Source: Candidatus Bathyarchaeota archaeon
GTDB lineage: Archaea > Thermoproteota > Bathyarchaeia > Bathyarchaeales > WAQA01
Reading direction: 5' to 3'
Length of the DNA: 8,556 bases
Assembly: GCA_015520475.1 (NCBI GenBank)
Contig: WAQA01000254.1
Location: forward strand, 1-8,556
Both the position numbers and the translations under genes were made by a program. Below, piece after piece: positions 1 to 5,135 of this stretch. The stretch's first letter is position 1. Each line of letters opens with the position of its first letter. The notes below the pieces were generated by a model that was given only the letters and a program-made list of their open reading frames with translations, was not told the DNA's origin and searched no databases.

Positions 1-323
1 AAGATTCTACCTCCAATATCACTTGTAAATTTTACTAGGTCGCATAGGTAATGTTCCGTTAGTCTTCTGATGTTCTTGTCTGGATGTGTTATGTGGAGGC
101 CTTTAGGGGTCACTAAAAGCCAATGTGTCCCGACAACCTCGATGTTATATGAGGCTGCTAACTCCTTTATTTTCCTTCTCTCCTTCTCCCCAACCTTCCT
201 AATGTCATCTGAGATTGTAAATGGAGCTATTTCTATTCCTTCATAACCGAGATCCGATATGTAATCTAGAATCATATTTAGACTCCAATCTTCAAAGAGC
301 TCATTGCAGATTGATATCTTCAT
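1..323 (-). CDS. Sugar phosphate isomerase/epimerase-like TIM-barrel protein (partial, N-terminal 107 residues)
   Basis: The reading frame starts at the ATG at 323 on the minus strand and stays open to the window edge, so only the N-terminal third to half is visible. It begins MKISICNELFEDWSLNMIL and continues with GYEGIEIAPF (residues 27-36) and THWLL (residues 66-70). This is the usual opening of the xylose isomerase-like/AP endonuclease family 2 barrel: strand 1, a helix, then 'GYxGIE' with the glutamate (E31) that often takes part in substrate or metal binding. Members isomerise or epimerise sugars and keto sugars, usually with a divalent metal. The substrate cannot be told, because the C-terminal metal ligands are missing. 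A good Shine-Dalgarno (GGAG at 337-340, seven bases upstream) supports the start. Endonuclease IV is a distant alternative but lacks support. The gene stands about 200 bp downstream of mntP on the same strand, probably with its own promoter. Confidence 0.78.
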   Translation of the reverse strand, partial: MKISICNELFEDWSLNMILDYISDLGYEGIEIAPFTISDDIRKVGEKERRKIKELAASYNIEVVGTHWLLVTPKGLHITHPDKNIRRLTEHYLCDLVKFTSDIGGRI

Positions 324-379
324 TCTATTCTCTATCTCCTATCCGTCTCTATTAGCTAGCATATATTCTCCCAGCTTAG

Positions 380-389
380 ATTTATATTC
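380..389 (-). promoter_or_regulatory. Candidate TATA box for the isomerase/epimerase-like gene
   Basis: On the minus strand the sequence AGAGAATATAAAT has an A/T-rich TATA core preceded by purines like a BRE. It lies about 60 bases upstream of the ATG at 323, which predicts a start near 358 and a leader of about 35 nt that includes the SD. A second A/T stretch at 359-366 is closer and cannot be excluded. An inverted repeat (410-416/433-439) lies just upstream. Confidence 0.4.
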
Positions 390-520
390 TCTTGTTGCTG
401 TCGACGAAGATTAGCGTCTACTTGTGGATATCCGCTAATTGGAGATTGAAGAGGTGAAAGATCAGTGTTATGATTCTTTGAGGCTGAGAAGGTCTCTTTT
501 ACGTCTATTCTCGGCCGGTG

Positions 521-1078
521 TTAGGTTATGTGCTCAATTAATATCTTTACTCCTAGCCCTATGAGGATTAATCCGCCTAATCCCTCAATCTTCCTTTTTA
601 GGATGGCGCCGTATCTCTCTCCTATAAGCACACCTAGAAAAGAAAATGAGAATGTGACGATGCCTATAATCGCGGCTGGTGTTAAAATGTAGATTTTCAA
701 GAGGGATAAGCTTAATCCCACGGCTAAAGCATCAATACTTGTTGCGATAGATAATATTAATAGAACGTGTGTGTCCAGTGGATTCATCATTCTCTTCTCT
801 TCCTCTCTTCCAGCGGCTTCATATATCATTCTGCAGCCTATCAGGCTTAACAGTCCGAAGGCTATCCAGTGATCAATTCCAGAGATAAGATTGATTATGT
901 TAACTCCGGCTGTCCATCCTATGAGGGGCATGAATGCTTGGAAGGAGCTGAAGAAAAATGCTATTTTGAAGATGTCGACGAAGTCTAAATGTTCAGCTGT
1001 TAATCCGCTTGTGATTGAGACGGAGAATGAATCCATCGCTAGACCTACTGCTATAAGTAATACTGTAAACAGGTTCAT
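521..1078 (-). CDS. mntP: Manganese efflux pump MntP
   Basis: This 185-residue, very hydrophobic protein has the length and two-fold internal repeat of the MntP (YebN, DUF204) family. These are six-helix inner-membrane exporters that lower cytoplasmic Mn(II). The first half carries GLAMDSFSVS (D16) after an N-terminal helix; the second half carries the matching SIDALAVGLS (D116). These are the paired acidic-residue motifs of the family. Other family-like segments are FQAFMPLIGW (46-55), GIDHW (67-71) and GERYG (153-157). A charged loop (about 89-97, GREEEKRMM) separates the halves. The ATG at 1078 is preceded by AGGGGAG (1088-1094) at good spacing. The gene stands alone: 190 bp separate it from the Lrp-like gene upstream and about 200 bp from the gene downstream. 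I found no recognisable yybP-ykoY-type Mn riboswitch in the leader. Substrate is inferred from the family; the assignment itself is firm. Confidence 0.92.
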   Translation of the reverse strand: MNLFTVLLIAVGLAMDSFSVSITSGLTAEHLDFVDIFKIAFFFSSFQAFMPLIGWTAGVNIINLISGIDHWIAFGLLSLIGCRMIYEAAGREEEKRMMNPLDTHVLLILSIATSIDALAVGLSLSLLKIYILTPAAIIGIVTFSFSFLGVLIGERYGAILKRKIEGLGGLILIGLGVKILIEHIT

Positions 1079-1154
1079 CCGTTGTTTCTCCCCTCAAGGT
1101 TGATGCTTTCCTTTGATCTGTCAGGTGGAATGCTGTTAGTCTGGTTGGGTCTCC

Positions 1155-1163
1155 CCTATAAAG
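1155..1163 (-). promoter_or_regulatory. Candidate TATA box for mntP
   Basis: The minus strand reads AAAACTTTATAGGGG here, an acceptable archaeal TATA core about 80 bases before the mntP ATG. A start near 1133 would give a leader of about 55 nt. This part of the 190-bp gap between mntP and the Lrp-like gene has no other clear element. A second A/T stretch at 1171-1178 is possible but weaker. Confidence 0.33.
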
Positions 1164-1268
1164 TTTTAGTTGTATATGTCCGCTTGCTGTAGAGGCGGCT
1201 GCAGATTGAGAAGTTTCAGTGGTTATGGCTGGCGCTGCCCATCTCCCGAAGGGTGCTGAGAGGACATC

Positions 1269-1511
1269 TTAACCCTTATGCTTCTTAGCTATTATCATCG
1301 TGTATGTTAAGAGTATGTTTGGGTTGGATCTAATCCTGTTTATTAAATCGTCCAGTTGCTGGAGGCTTCCAACTTTAACTTTGGTTATCACGTCGTATTC
1401 GCCGTATAACTCGTCTACTTCAACAACTTCTTTATAGCTTGCTATTTTCTCGCATACTTTCCTTTCAGAGCCTGAACTTACTGTAAGCATGACGTAGGCC
1501 GTGACCACCAT
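1269..1511 (-). CDS. Stand-alone Lrp/AsnC effector-binding (RAM) domain protein
   Basis: This 80-residue protein matches only the C-terminal half of Lrp/AsnC regulators (AsnC_trans_reg, also called the RAM domain). It begins directly with strand 1 (VVTAYVMLTVSSG), then a helix with conserved-type charge (SERKVCEKIASY), the motif VVEVDELYGEYDVITKVKV (residues 29-47, with G37 and D40 where the family has its Gly and Asp), the second helix (LQQLDDLINRIRSNPNI) and a final strand (TYTMIIAKK). No DNA-binding helix-turn-helix precedes it, and the SD (GGAGGAG, 1519-1525, seven bases from the ATG) fixes the start, so the short form is real and not a mis-called start. Proteins of this kind form dimers or octamers that bind amino acids or other small molecules; they may modulate full-length Lrp proteins or sense metabolites. 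The effector is unknown. The gene is divergent from tfb. Confidence 0.88.
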   Translation of the reverse strand: MVVTAYVMLTVSSGSERKVCEKIASYKEVVEVDELYGEYDVITKVKVGSLQQLDDLINRIRSNPNILLTYTMIIAKKHKG

Positions 1512-1518
1512 CCATCTT

Positions 1519-1546
1519 CTCCTCCGATAAGCACCCCTTCTTATCG
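1519..1546 (-). promoter_or_regulatory. Leader hairpin abutting the Shine-Dalgarno of the Lrp-like gene
   Basis: On the minus strand a perfect seven-base inverted repeat, CGATAAG (1546-1540) and CTTATCG (1531-1525), encloses an eight-base loop. Its last G is also the first base of the SD GGAGGAG (1519-1525). With transcription starting near 1538-1550 the hairpin would be partly or wholly in the leader and could affect ribosome access. As DNA, the same 22-bp repeat could be a dimeric operator over the start site. Which applies depends on the true start. Confidence 0.4.
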
Positions 1547-1559
1547 ATAGCTTCGAACC

Positions 1560-1569
1560 TTTAAAAGTT
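1560..1569 (-). promoter_or_regulatory. Candidate TATA box for the Lrp-like gene
   Basis: The minus strand reads GGCGAAACTTTTAAAGG: a purine-rich BRE-like stretch followed by a TTTTAAA core, about 50 bases upstream of the ATG at 1511. It faces away from the tfb promoter about 80 bp further on. Confidence 0.42.
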
Positions 1570-1630
1570 TCGCCTTTAAGCGGTCTTTATACGGGGCTGT
1601 TAACTGATGGGCGATCCCTCCATATGTGAA

Positions 1631-1648
1631 GCGAAAAGTTTATATATA
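1631..1648 (+). promoter_or_regulatory. Strong BRE/TATA promoter of tfb
   Basis: GCGAAAAG (BRE-like purines, 1631-1638) runs directly into TTTATATATA (1639-1648), the best archaeal promoter match in the window. Transcription should begin about 25 bases downstream, near 1668-1671. That leaves a leader of about 105 nt to the preferred ATG at 1776, which starts almost exactly where the predicted fold at 1673-1730 begins. Confidence 0.65.
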
Positions 1649-1672
1649 ACTACCATACTTTATGGAAGATGC

Positions 1673-1730
1673 GGGTTTAACCTCGCGCTGATTCTGACCC
1701 CAATATGAAGAATCAAAGCAGAGTTAACCC
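1673..1730 (+). promoter_or_regulatory. Predicted nested stem structure in the tfb 5' leader
   Basis: Two nested inverted repeats lie between the promoter and the coding region. The outer arms GGGTTTAAC (1673-1681) and GTTAACCC (1723-1730) pair over eight bases with one bulged T (1678). The inner arms TGATTCT (1689-1695) and AGAATCA (1709-1715) pair over seven bases, with a further GC/GC pair (1687-1688/1718-1719) across an AA bulge. No known riboswitch class was recognised. A ten-codon ORF (ATG 1705, TAA 1735-1737) overlaps the fold. Confidence 0.38.
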
Positions 1731-1775
1731 TATCTAAAAATAATGGAAGGAGAAGTATTGGAAGGGGAAGGATCC

Positions 1776-2720
1776 ATGAAGAGAACGGAAGAAAGACTGG
1801 TTACACGTCAGATGTTGAAGGATAGATGCCCTGAATGTGGAGGAACAAATCTTATTCATGATTATGATACTGGAGAGACTGTTTGTGGTGATTGCGGCCT
1901 AGTTATCCAAGATGTTATGATGGATAAGGGTCCAGAATGGAGAGCTTTCACTCAGGAAGAGAAGGAATCTAGAAGCCGTGTTGGAATACCAACTTCATTC
2001 TCGGTTCATGATAAAGGGCTCTCCACATCTATAGGTCGCGTTGATAGGGATGCTTTCGGCCGGAAGCTGCCTCTTTCAACAAGGCTTCAGATGTGGAGGC
2101 TTAGGAAGTGGCAGATAAGATCCCGTGTACACTCATCTATCGATAGAAACCTTGCTCAGGCAATGGCTGAACTTGATAGGTTATCTGATAAAGTTTCTAT
2201 TCCGGGGCCGGTGAAAGAGAAGGCTGCCGTAATCTACCGTAAAGCCCTTGATCGAGGATTGGTACGTGGCAGATCAATAGCTGCCATAGCAGCAGCTTCT
2301 CTTTACGCTGCATGTAGAATAACGGGAACCCCAAGGAACCTTAGAGAGATTGCGGAGGCCAGTCTTGTAAATAGGAAGGATGTGGCTAGATGCTATAGGC
2401 TCCTGCTCCGAGAACTTGACATTCACATGCCAATAGCTGATCCAATGACGTACCTCACAAAGATAGCTGAGAAATCTAATGTCTGGGGTAAAACATTAAG
2501 TATTGCGGCTAAGATTCTTCAGGAAGCAAAAGAGAAGCGTGTATCAGCTGGTAAGGATCCTACAGGCTTAGCTGCGGCAGCACTATATATTGCATGTATG
2601 CAGACGGGTGAAAAGAAGACTCAGAAGGACATAGCTGACGCTGCTGGAGTAACAGAGGTTACTGTTAGAAACCGCTACAAGACGCTTAAGAGACAACTGA
2701 ACCTAGAAACACCTGACTAA
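1776..2720 (+). CDS. tfb: Transcription initiation factor B (TFB, TFIIB homologue)
   Basis: TFB joins TBP at the promoter, contacts the BRE and recruits RNA polymerase. From ATG 1776 the protein is 314 residues, normal for archaeal TFB. In order it shows an N-terminal zinc ribbon (C18, C21, C37, C40; CPECGG...CGDCGLV), the conserved B-reader/linker region (GPEWRAFTQEEK, SRVGIPTS, near 52-75), cyclin repeat 1 (about 122-215, with SIAAIAAASLYAACR) and cyclin repeat 2 (about 225-308). Repeat 2 ends in the BRE-reading helix-turn-helix (QKDIADAAGVTEVTVRNRY). An in-frame ATG at 1743 would add 11 residues, but no SD precedes it. The ATG at 1776 follows a purine-rich GGAAGGGGAAGG and leaves the usual short lead-in to the zinc ribbon, so I prefer it. 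No key residue is missing. The gene has its own promoter and converges on sui1. Whether the genome has further TFBs cannot be seen. Confidence 0.96.
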   Translation: MKRTEERLVTRQMLKDRCPECGGTNLIHDYDTGETVCGDCGLVIQDVMMDKGPEWRAFTQEEKESRSRVGIPTSFSVHDKGLSTSIGRVDRDAFGRKLPLSTRLQMWRLRKWQIRSRVHSSIDRNLAQAMAELDRLSDKVSIPGPVKEKAAVIYRKALDRGLVRGRSIAAIAAASLYAACRITGTPRNLREIAEASLVNRKDVARCYRLLLRELDIHMPIADPMTYLTKIAEKSNVWGKTLSIAAKILQEAKEKRVSAGKDPTGLAAAALYIACMQTGEKKTQKDIADAAGVTEVTVRNRYKTLKRQLNLETPD

Positions 2721-2742
2721 AAGAACTCTCTAAATCATCTAT

Positions 2743-2850
2743 TTAAACGTTAATACTTGCCTCTGACGCTTCAGTTATCTCCCTGCTTACTGAGGTTCCG
2801 ACGCCGAAGGCTTCAGCTCCTGCTTCACCTAACACTTTAACAGACTCCAT
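2743..2850 (-). pseudogene. 64-bp exact duplicate of an internal pncB segment, inside a 35-codon ORF
   Basis: Positions 2784-2847 are identical, base for base, to 3768-3831 inside pncB, in the same orientation. They encode residues E281-S301 of that enzyme, including the phosphate-binding FGVGTS loop. Identity stops abruptly on both sides. Read on the minus strand, an ATG at 2850 sits immediately before the copied segment and the frame continues through 13 unrelated codons to TAA at 2743-2745. A GGAGG (minus, 2861-2865) lies ten bases upstream of that ATG. The copy cannot make a working phosphoribosyltransferase. It may be a gene fragment left by an illegitimate duplication, an antisense/decoy element, or an assembly error; expression as a peptide is possible but unsupported. 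Upstream on the minus strand only a short nine-base match (2919-2927 with 3910-3918) suggests the copied piece was once longer. Confidence 0.6.
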
Positions 2851-2931
2851 TAACTGGAGGCCTCCATAAATCCTACATAGCCCAAAATAAGTTGATGGCT
2901 ATCGTTCGATATGCTCTCTATCTCTGCAGTG

Positions 2932-3240
2932 TCACTGTACCTCTATGTTCTCTTCTGGATAACCCATCTGTATAAGGAAGTTATAGGCCTTCTCTCTTTG
3001 ATCCCCTTGAAGCATTATCTGTCCATTCTTAGCTGTTCCGCCGCATGCACAGTAAGTCTTCATTTTCTGAGCTAAACGGCTTAAATTCACATCCTTATTG
3101 TCGATCCCGTCGATAATTGTCATTGCCTTCTTGAACTTCCTGGTCTCTAAACGAACCTTAATCTTCTGTTGTTCTTTACTGATTTCTCCGCAAACACAAA
3201 TATCCTTAGGAAGCCCGCAAATCGGACAGATCTCAGCCAT
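2932..3240 (-). CDS. sui1: Translation initiation factor aIF1 (SUI1 family)
   Basis: aIF1 binds the small ribosomal subunit near the P site and enforces correct start-codon selection. The protein is 102 residues, typical of archaeal SUI1. The N-terminus has the archaeal cysteine cluster CPICGLPKDICVC (C5, C8, C15, C17), a likely small zinc site. The SUI1 fold follows: strands with ETRKFKKAMTIIDGID (32-47), the helix VNLSRLAQKMK, then the conserved TYCACGGTAKNGQIMLQGD (62-80) and the C-terminal helix REKAYNFLIQMGYPEENIEV. C64 and C66 are part of the family's usual CxCGG stretch. The ATG at 3240 follows AAAGGA at short spacing; an overlapping ATG eight bases upstream is out of frame and soon stops. 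The gene is monocistronic, converges on tfb, and lies 234 bp from the end of pncB. Bacterial YciH is the same family, but the cysteine cluster and setting point to aIF1. Confidence 0.95.
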   Translation of the reverse strand: MAEICPICGLPKDICVCGEISKEQQKIKVRLETRKFKKAMTIIDGIDNKDVNLSRLAQKMKTYCACGGTAKNGQIMLQGDQREKAYNFLIQMGYPEENIEVQ

Positions 3241-3262
3241 TATGCATTCCTTTACTCCTTTT

Positions 3263-3300
3263 CCTCCATTCTAAGATAAGAGTGGAGGAATATTTAAAAC
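3263..3300 (-). promoter_or_regulatory. Promoter of sui1 with adjoining inverted repeat
   Basis: The minus strand has CAGTAAAG followed by TTTTAAATA (3291-3300), a BRE/TATA arrangement about 55 bases before the ATG, predicting a start near 3268. Just downstream, CCTCCA (3263-3268) and TGGAGG (3283-3288) are the ends of a ten-base-pair interrupted palindrome (inner arms TTCT/AGAG, loop of six, one non-Watson-Crick pair). It spans the region between TATA and start, where a repressor would act. Confidence 0.45.
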
Positions 3301-3474
3301 TTTACTGTTTCCCTCTTACGGTTGGATTGGATAGTCTGATCCCCTTAAGACTCTGTGAATCGCCTACTCTCCGGACGGGGCCTTCTCGCGGATAAGCTTA
3401 GATAAAATTGGTTATTCTAAAGAAGTTCCATCAACAATTTATCTGATGTAGAAAATGTGTGGAGCATGAATATC

Positions 3475-4671
3475 CTATAGGATATCAGGTAATTTCTCAA
3501 GCTGGTTTAGAACGTATTGACGGATCTCTGATGGTTTAGGTAGTGGAGCAACTATCTTTCCATTCTTGATCAAGGGCTTAAGCATTCCTTCCATTTCAGA
3601 TCCGCATCTCTCACATTTAGGTGGCTTCTTATTGAACGGTAGGATAATGTCAGCCATACATGATGGACAACGCCAAACCTGCTTCTTACAGCTGAGCTTC
3701 CCTCTCTTCGCTGAAGGTTTACCTTCAACTTCTATTATATCCAATGCGAAGTCAACTGTCGGCGCGTTGCTTACTGAGGTTCCGACGCCGAAGGCTTCAG
3801 CTCCTGCTTCACCTAACACTTTAACAGACTCTTCATCTATCCCTCCAGACACAAAAATCTTTACATGTCTGTATCCTCTCACATCGAGTTCCCATCTGAC
3901 CTCCCTTATTATCTCTGCGAAGTCTCCCCTCCTTGATCTAGGCGTATCCAGCCTTACAGCTGCTAGACGATCCCTTAATGCCTCAGCTGCCATAATAGCC
4001 TCGTTCTTCTCGTCTGAATATGTATCAGCTATGCATACCCTTGGAACATCGGATGATATCACCTCATCGAATGCCTTCCAAGCCCTAACCTGATCGCCCA
4101 TCGCGATTATGAGTGCATGAGGCATCGTACCGATCGGCTTCTTTCCTATGACTTCAGCTCCTTTAAGGCTTGAAACTCCATCGAATCCTCCAATATAGGC
4201 TGCTCTGTCAAGCATCGGGGAGATCGCTGGATGCATCCTCCTTATGCCGAAAGCCACAAGCATCTTGTCTCCGGCAACCTTCCTTATCCTAGCGGCTTTA
4301 GTTGCAACTCCAGTTGACTGGCAGAGAAAGCCGAGTAGCGGCGTTTCGAGAATACAGAATGCTCCGTATGGTCCCTCTATGAAGGCTACAGGCTCCCTTA
4401 TCCCTCTTGAGTCCTTCGGATAAAATATGGAGCCTTCAGGCATGATGTAAAGGTTAACTGGACATCCTTCGAAGAGGCGGGCTGCCTCTTCAACTCCGCA
4501 TAAAACACCCCATTGCCAATTTTCTGGAAGGCCTCCCGGAGTTACTTCAGCAACCACCTTAACCTTGTCCATCCCCTTCTCCTCAAGTATCCGTTTCGTC
4601 CTCACAAAGTATATGTCGGTTGTCTTTCCCTGCTTTATTTCTGAGTCGTCCGCGTAGAAGAAGAGCCGCAT
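3475..4671 (-). CDS. pncB: Nicotinate phosphoribosyltransferase (archaeal zinc-knuckle type)
   Basis: It makes nicotinate mononucleotide from nicotinate and PRPP with ATP hydrolysis, the entry step of Preiss-Handler NAD salvage, in the cytoplasm. At 398 residues it has the N-terminal domain (with KTTDIYFVRTKRIL at 16-29), then FGIRRMHPAISP (141-152, H147, the family's RR-x-HP motif), GGFDGVSS (161-168), GTMPHALI (181-188), IADTYSDEKNEA (214-225) and the type II phosphoribosyl-binding strand-loop IFVSGGID...FGVGTSVS (272-301). The C-terminus (335-356) has CPSC...CERC (C335, C338, C353, C356), a zinc knuckle known from the Thermoplasma enzyme. The start is supported by GAGGTGAT (4681-4688) nine bases upstream, a near-perfect SD. 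The gene stands alone and is divergent from the small CxxC protein. Codons 281-301 are copied exactly at 2784-2847. No catalytic motif looks damaged. Nicotinamide phosphoribosyltransferase activity is a less likely alternative. Confidence 0.94.
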   Translation of the reverse strand: MRLFFYADDSEIKQGKTTDIYFVRTKRILEEKGMDKVKVVAEVTPGGLPENWQWGVLCGVEEAARLFEGCPVNLYIMPEGSIFYPKDSRGIREPVAFIEGPYGAFCILETPLLGFLCQSTGVATKAARIRKVAGDKMLVAFGIRRMHPAISPMLDRAAYIGGFDGVSSLKGAEVIGKKPIGTMPHALIIAMGDQVRAWKAFDEVISSDVPRVCIADTYSDEKNEAIMAAEALRDRLAAVRLDTPRSRRGDFAEIIREVRWELDVRGYRHVKIFVSGGIDEESVKVLGEAGAEAFGVGTSVSNAPTVDFALDIIEVEGKPSAKRGKLSCKKQVWRCPSCMADIILPFNKKPPKCERCGSEMEGMLKPLIKNGKIVAPLPKPSEIRQYVLNQLEKLPDIL

Positions 4672-4710
4672 ATCTGCCTTATCACCTCATAATTGAATGA
4701 CGTAACATCT

Positions 4711-4722
4711 ATCTTAAAAATC
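4711..4722 (-). promoter_or_regulatory. Weak candidate TATA box for pncB
   Basis: The minus strand reads CAGATTTTTAAGATAG about 45 bases upstream of the pncB ATG. The core is A/T-rich and correctly placed, but the BRE side is unremarkable. It lies in the 275-bp divergent gap before the CxxC gene, which also holds two copies of CATATGTC (4788-4795, 4831-4838) and no gene. Confidence 0.27.
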
Positions 4723-4880
4723 TGAGTGTATAGGCTTGCTGTTCTCTCCTTCTAAGCCTTAAACGTCCCTTTCTGTTGTCTGGTAGTCATATGTCCAATT
4801 AGAGCTGGAGACATTAAATCTTGCCTGTGACATATGTCAAATCTGATGAAGCAGCCGTCCCCTCTTAGTTTGGCTATTAT

Positions 4881-4890
4881 CCTATAAACC
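4881..4890 (+). promoter_or_regulatory. Candidate TATA box for the small CxxC protein gene
   Basis: TTATCCTATAAACC contains a TATAAA core about 62 bases upstream of the ATG at 4947. It predicts a start near 4910 and a leader of about 37 nt that includes the SD. Confidence 0.35.
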
Positions 4891-4933
4891 TATGAAATCA
4901 TTAAGCCTCCATTAATGAAGATATCAAGTTGAA

Positions 4934-4946
4934 AGGTGGAACGGGA
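4934..4946 (+). promoter_or_regulatory. Shine-Dalgarno deciding the CxxC protein start
   Basis: AGGTGG (4934-4939) stands seven bases before ATG 4947. An in-frame TTG at 4929 opens the frame five bases before this SD and so cannot use it. Confidence 0.6.
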
Positions 4947-5135
4947 ATGAGCGATACAGTTAATAATCTGTATGTTTTAGGTCTTCTCATGCCGGTCTGC
5001 GCTGAATGCGTCTTTATGGAGGATCCATCGCCTACTATCATAAGATGCCGATTGAAAGGTACATATCACTACCTCGATGATCCTGCATGTGAATCTTTTA
5101 AGCCATACAGAAGAGATGGGAAGAGGAGAGGTTGA
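4947..5135 (+). CDS. Small four-cysteine (CxxC) protein of unknown function
   Basis: From ATG 4947 the product is 62 residues. I do not recognise a characterised family. The visible pattern is C18-x2-C21-x12-C34-x13-C48: PVCAECVFMED, then IIRCRLKG, then DDPACESFKPY. Two cysteine pairs separated by a short stretch could hold one zinc ion (ribbon-like) or an iron-sulphur cluster. The closing 'C-x2-F-K-P' is a form seen in many small archaeal cysteine proteins (from general knowledge, not a search). There is no signal peptide or membrane helix; the C-terminus is basic (YRRDGKRRG), which would suit nucleic-acid or ribosome contact, but that is inference. A good SD and a plausible TATA box support expression. 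It is divergent from pncB and converges on the agmatinase gene with a 43-bp gap, so there is no operon partner to suggest a role. Confidence 0.78.
   Translation: MSDTVNNLYVLGLLMPVCAECVFMEDPSPTIIRCRLKGTYHYLDDPACESFKPYRRDGKRRG

Noticed and set aside
891..1103. A 70-codon plus-strand frame over mntP
   Set aside because: Antisense to the well-supported membrane transporter gene; low-complexity content and no start signal.
1079..1268. Possible tRNA, Mn riboswitch or terminator in the gap upstream of mntP
   Set aside because: No cloverleaf with a seven-base acceptor stem or T-loop motif, no yybP-ykoY-like core, and only a two- to three-pair hairpin around TTCG near 1250.
2784..3831. The 64-bp repeat pair as ends of a mobile element or CRISPR repeats
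   Set aside because: The right copy is in-frame inside an intact enzyme gene, the left copy is a fragment of it, and the segment between holds sui1 and the end of pncB without transposase, target duplication or regular spacing.
3566..4093. A 175-codon open frame on the plus strand
   Set aside because: It lies wholly antisense within pncB, is Ser/Thr/Leu-rich with no domain pattern, and is explained by pncB codon use.
4788..4838. Two copies of CATATGTC (4788-4795, 4831-4838), the second within the palindrome GACATATGTC
   Set aside because: Eight bases in an A/T-rich gap can recur by chance, and their positions relative to the flanking promoters do not form a clear operator; noted only in the pncB promoter entry.
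4841..4900. C/D box guide RNA suggested by CTGATGAA at 4843-4850
   Set aside because: The first base of box C is wrong and no CTGA box D follows within about 70 bases.
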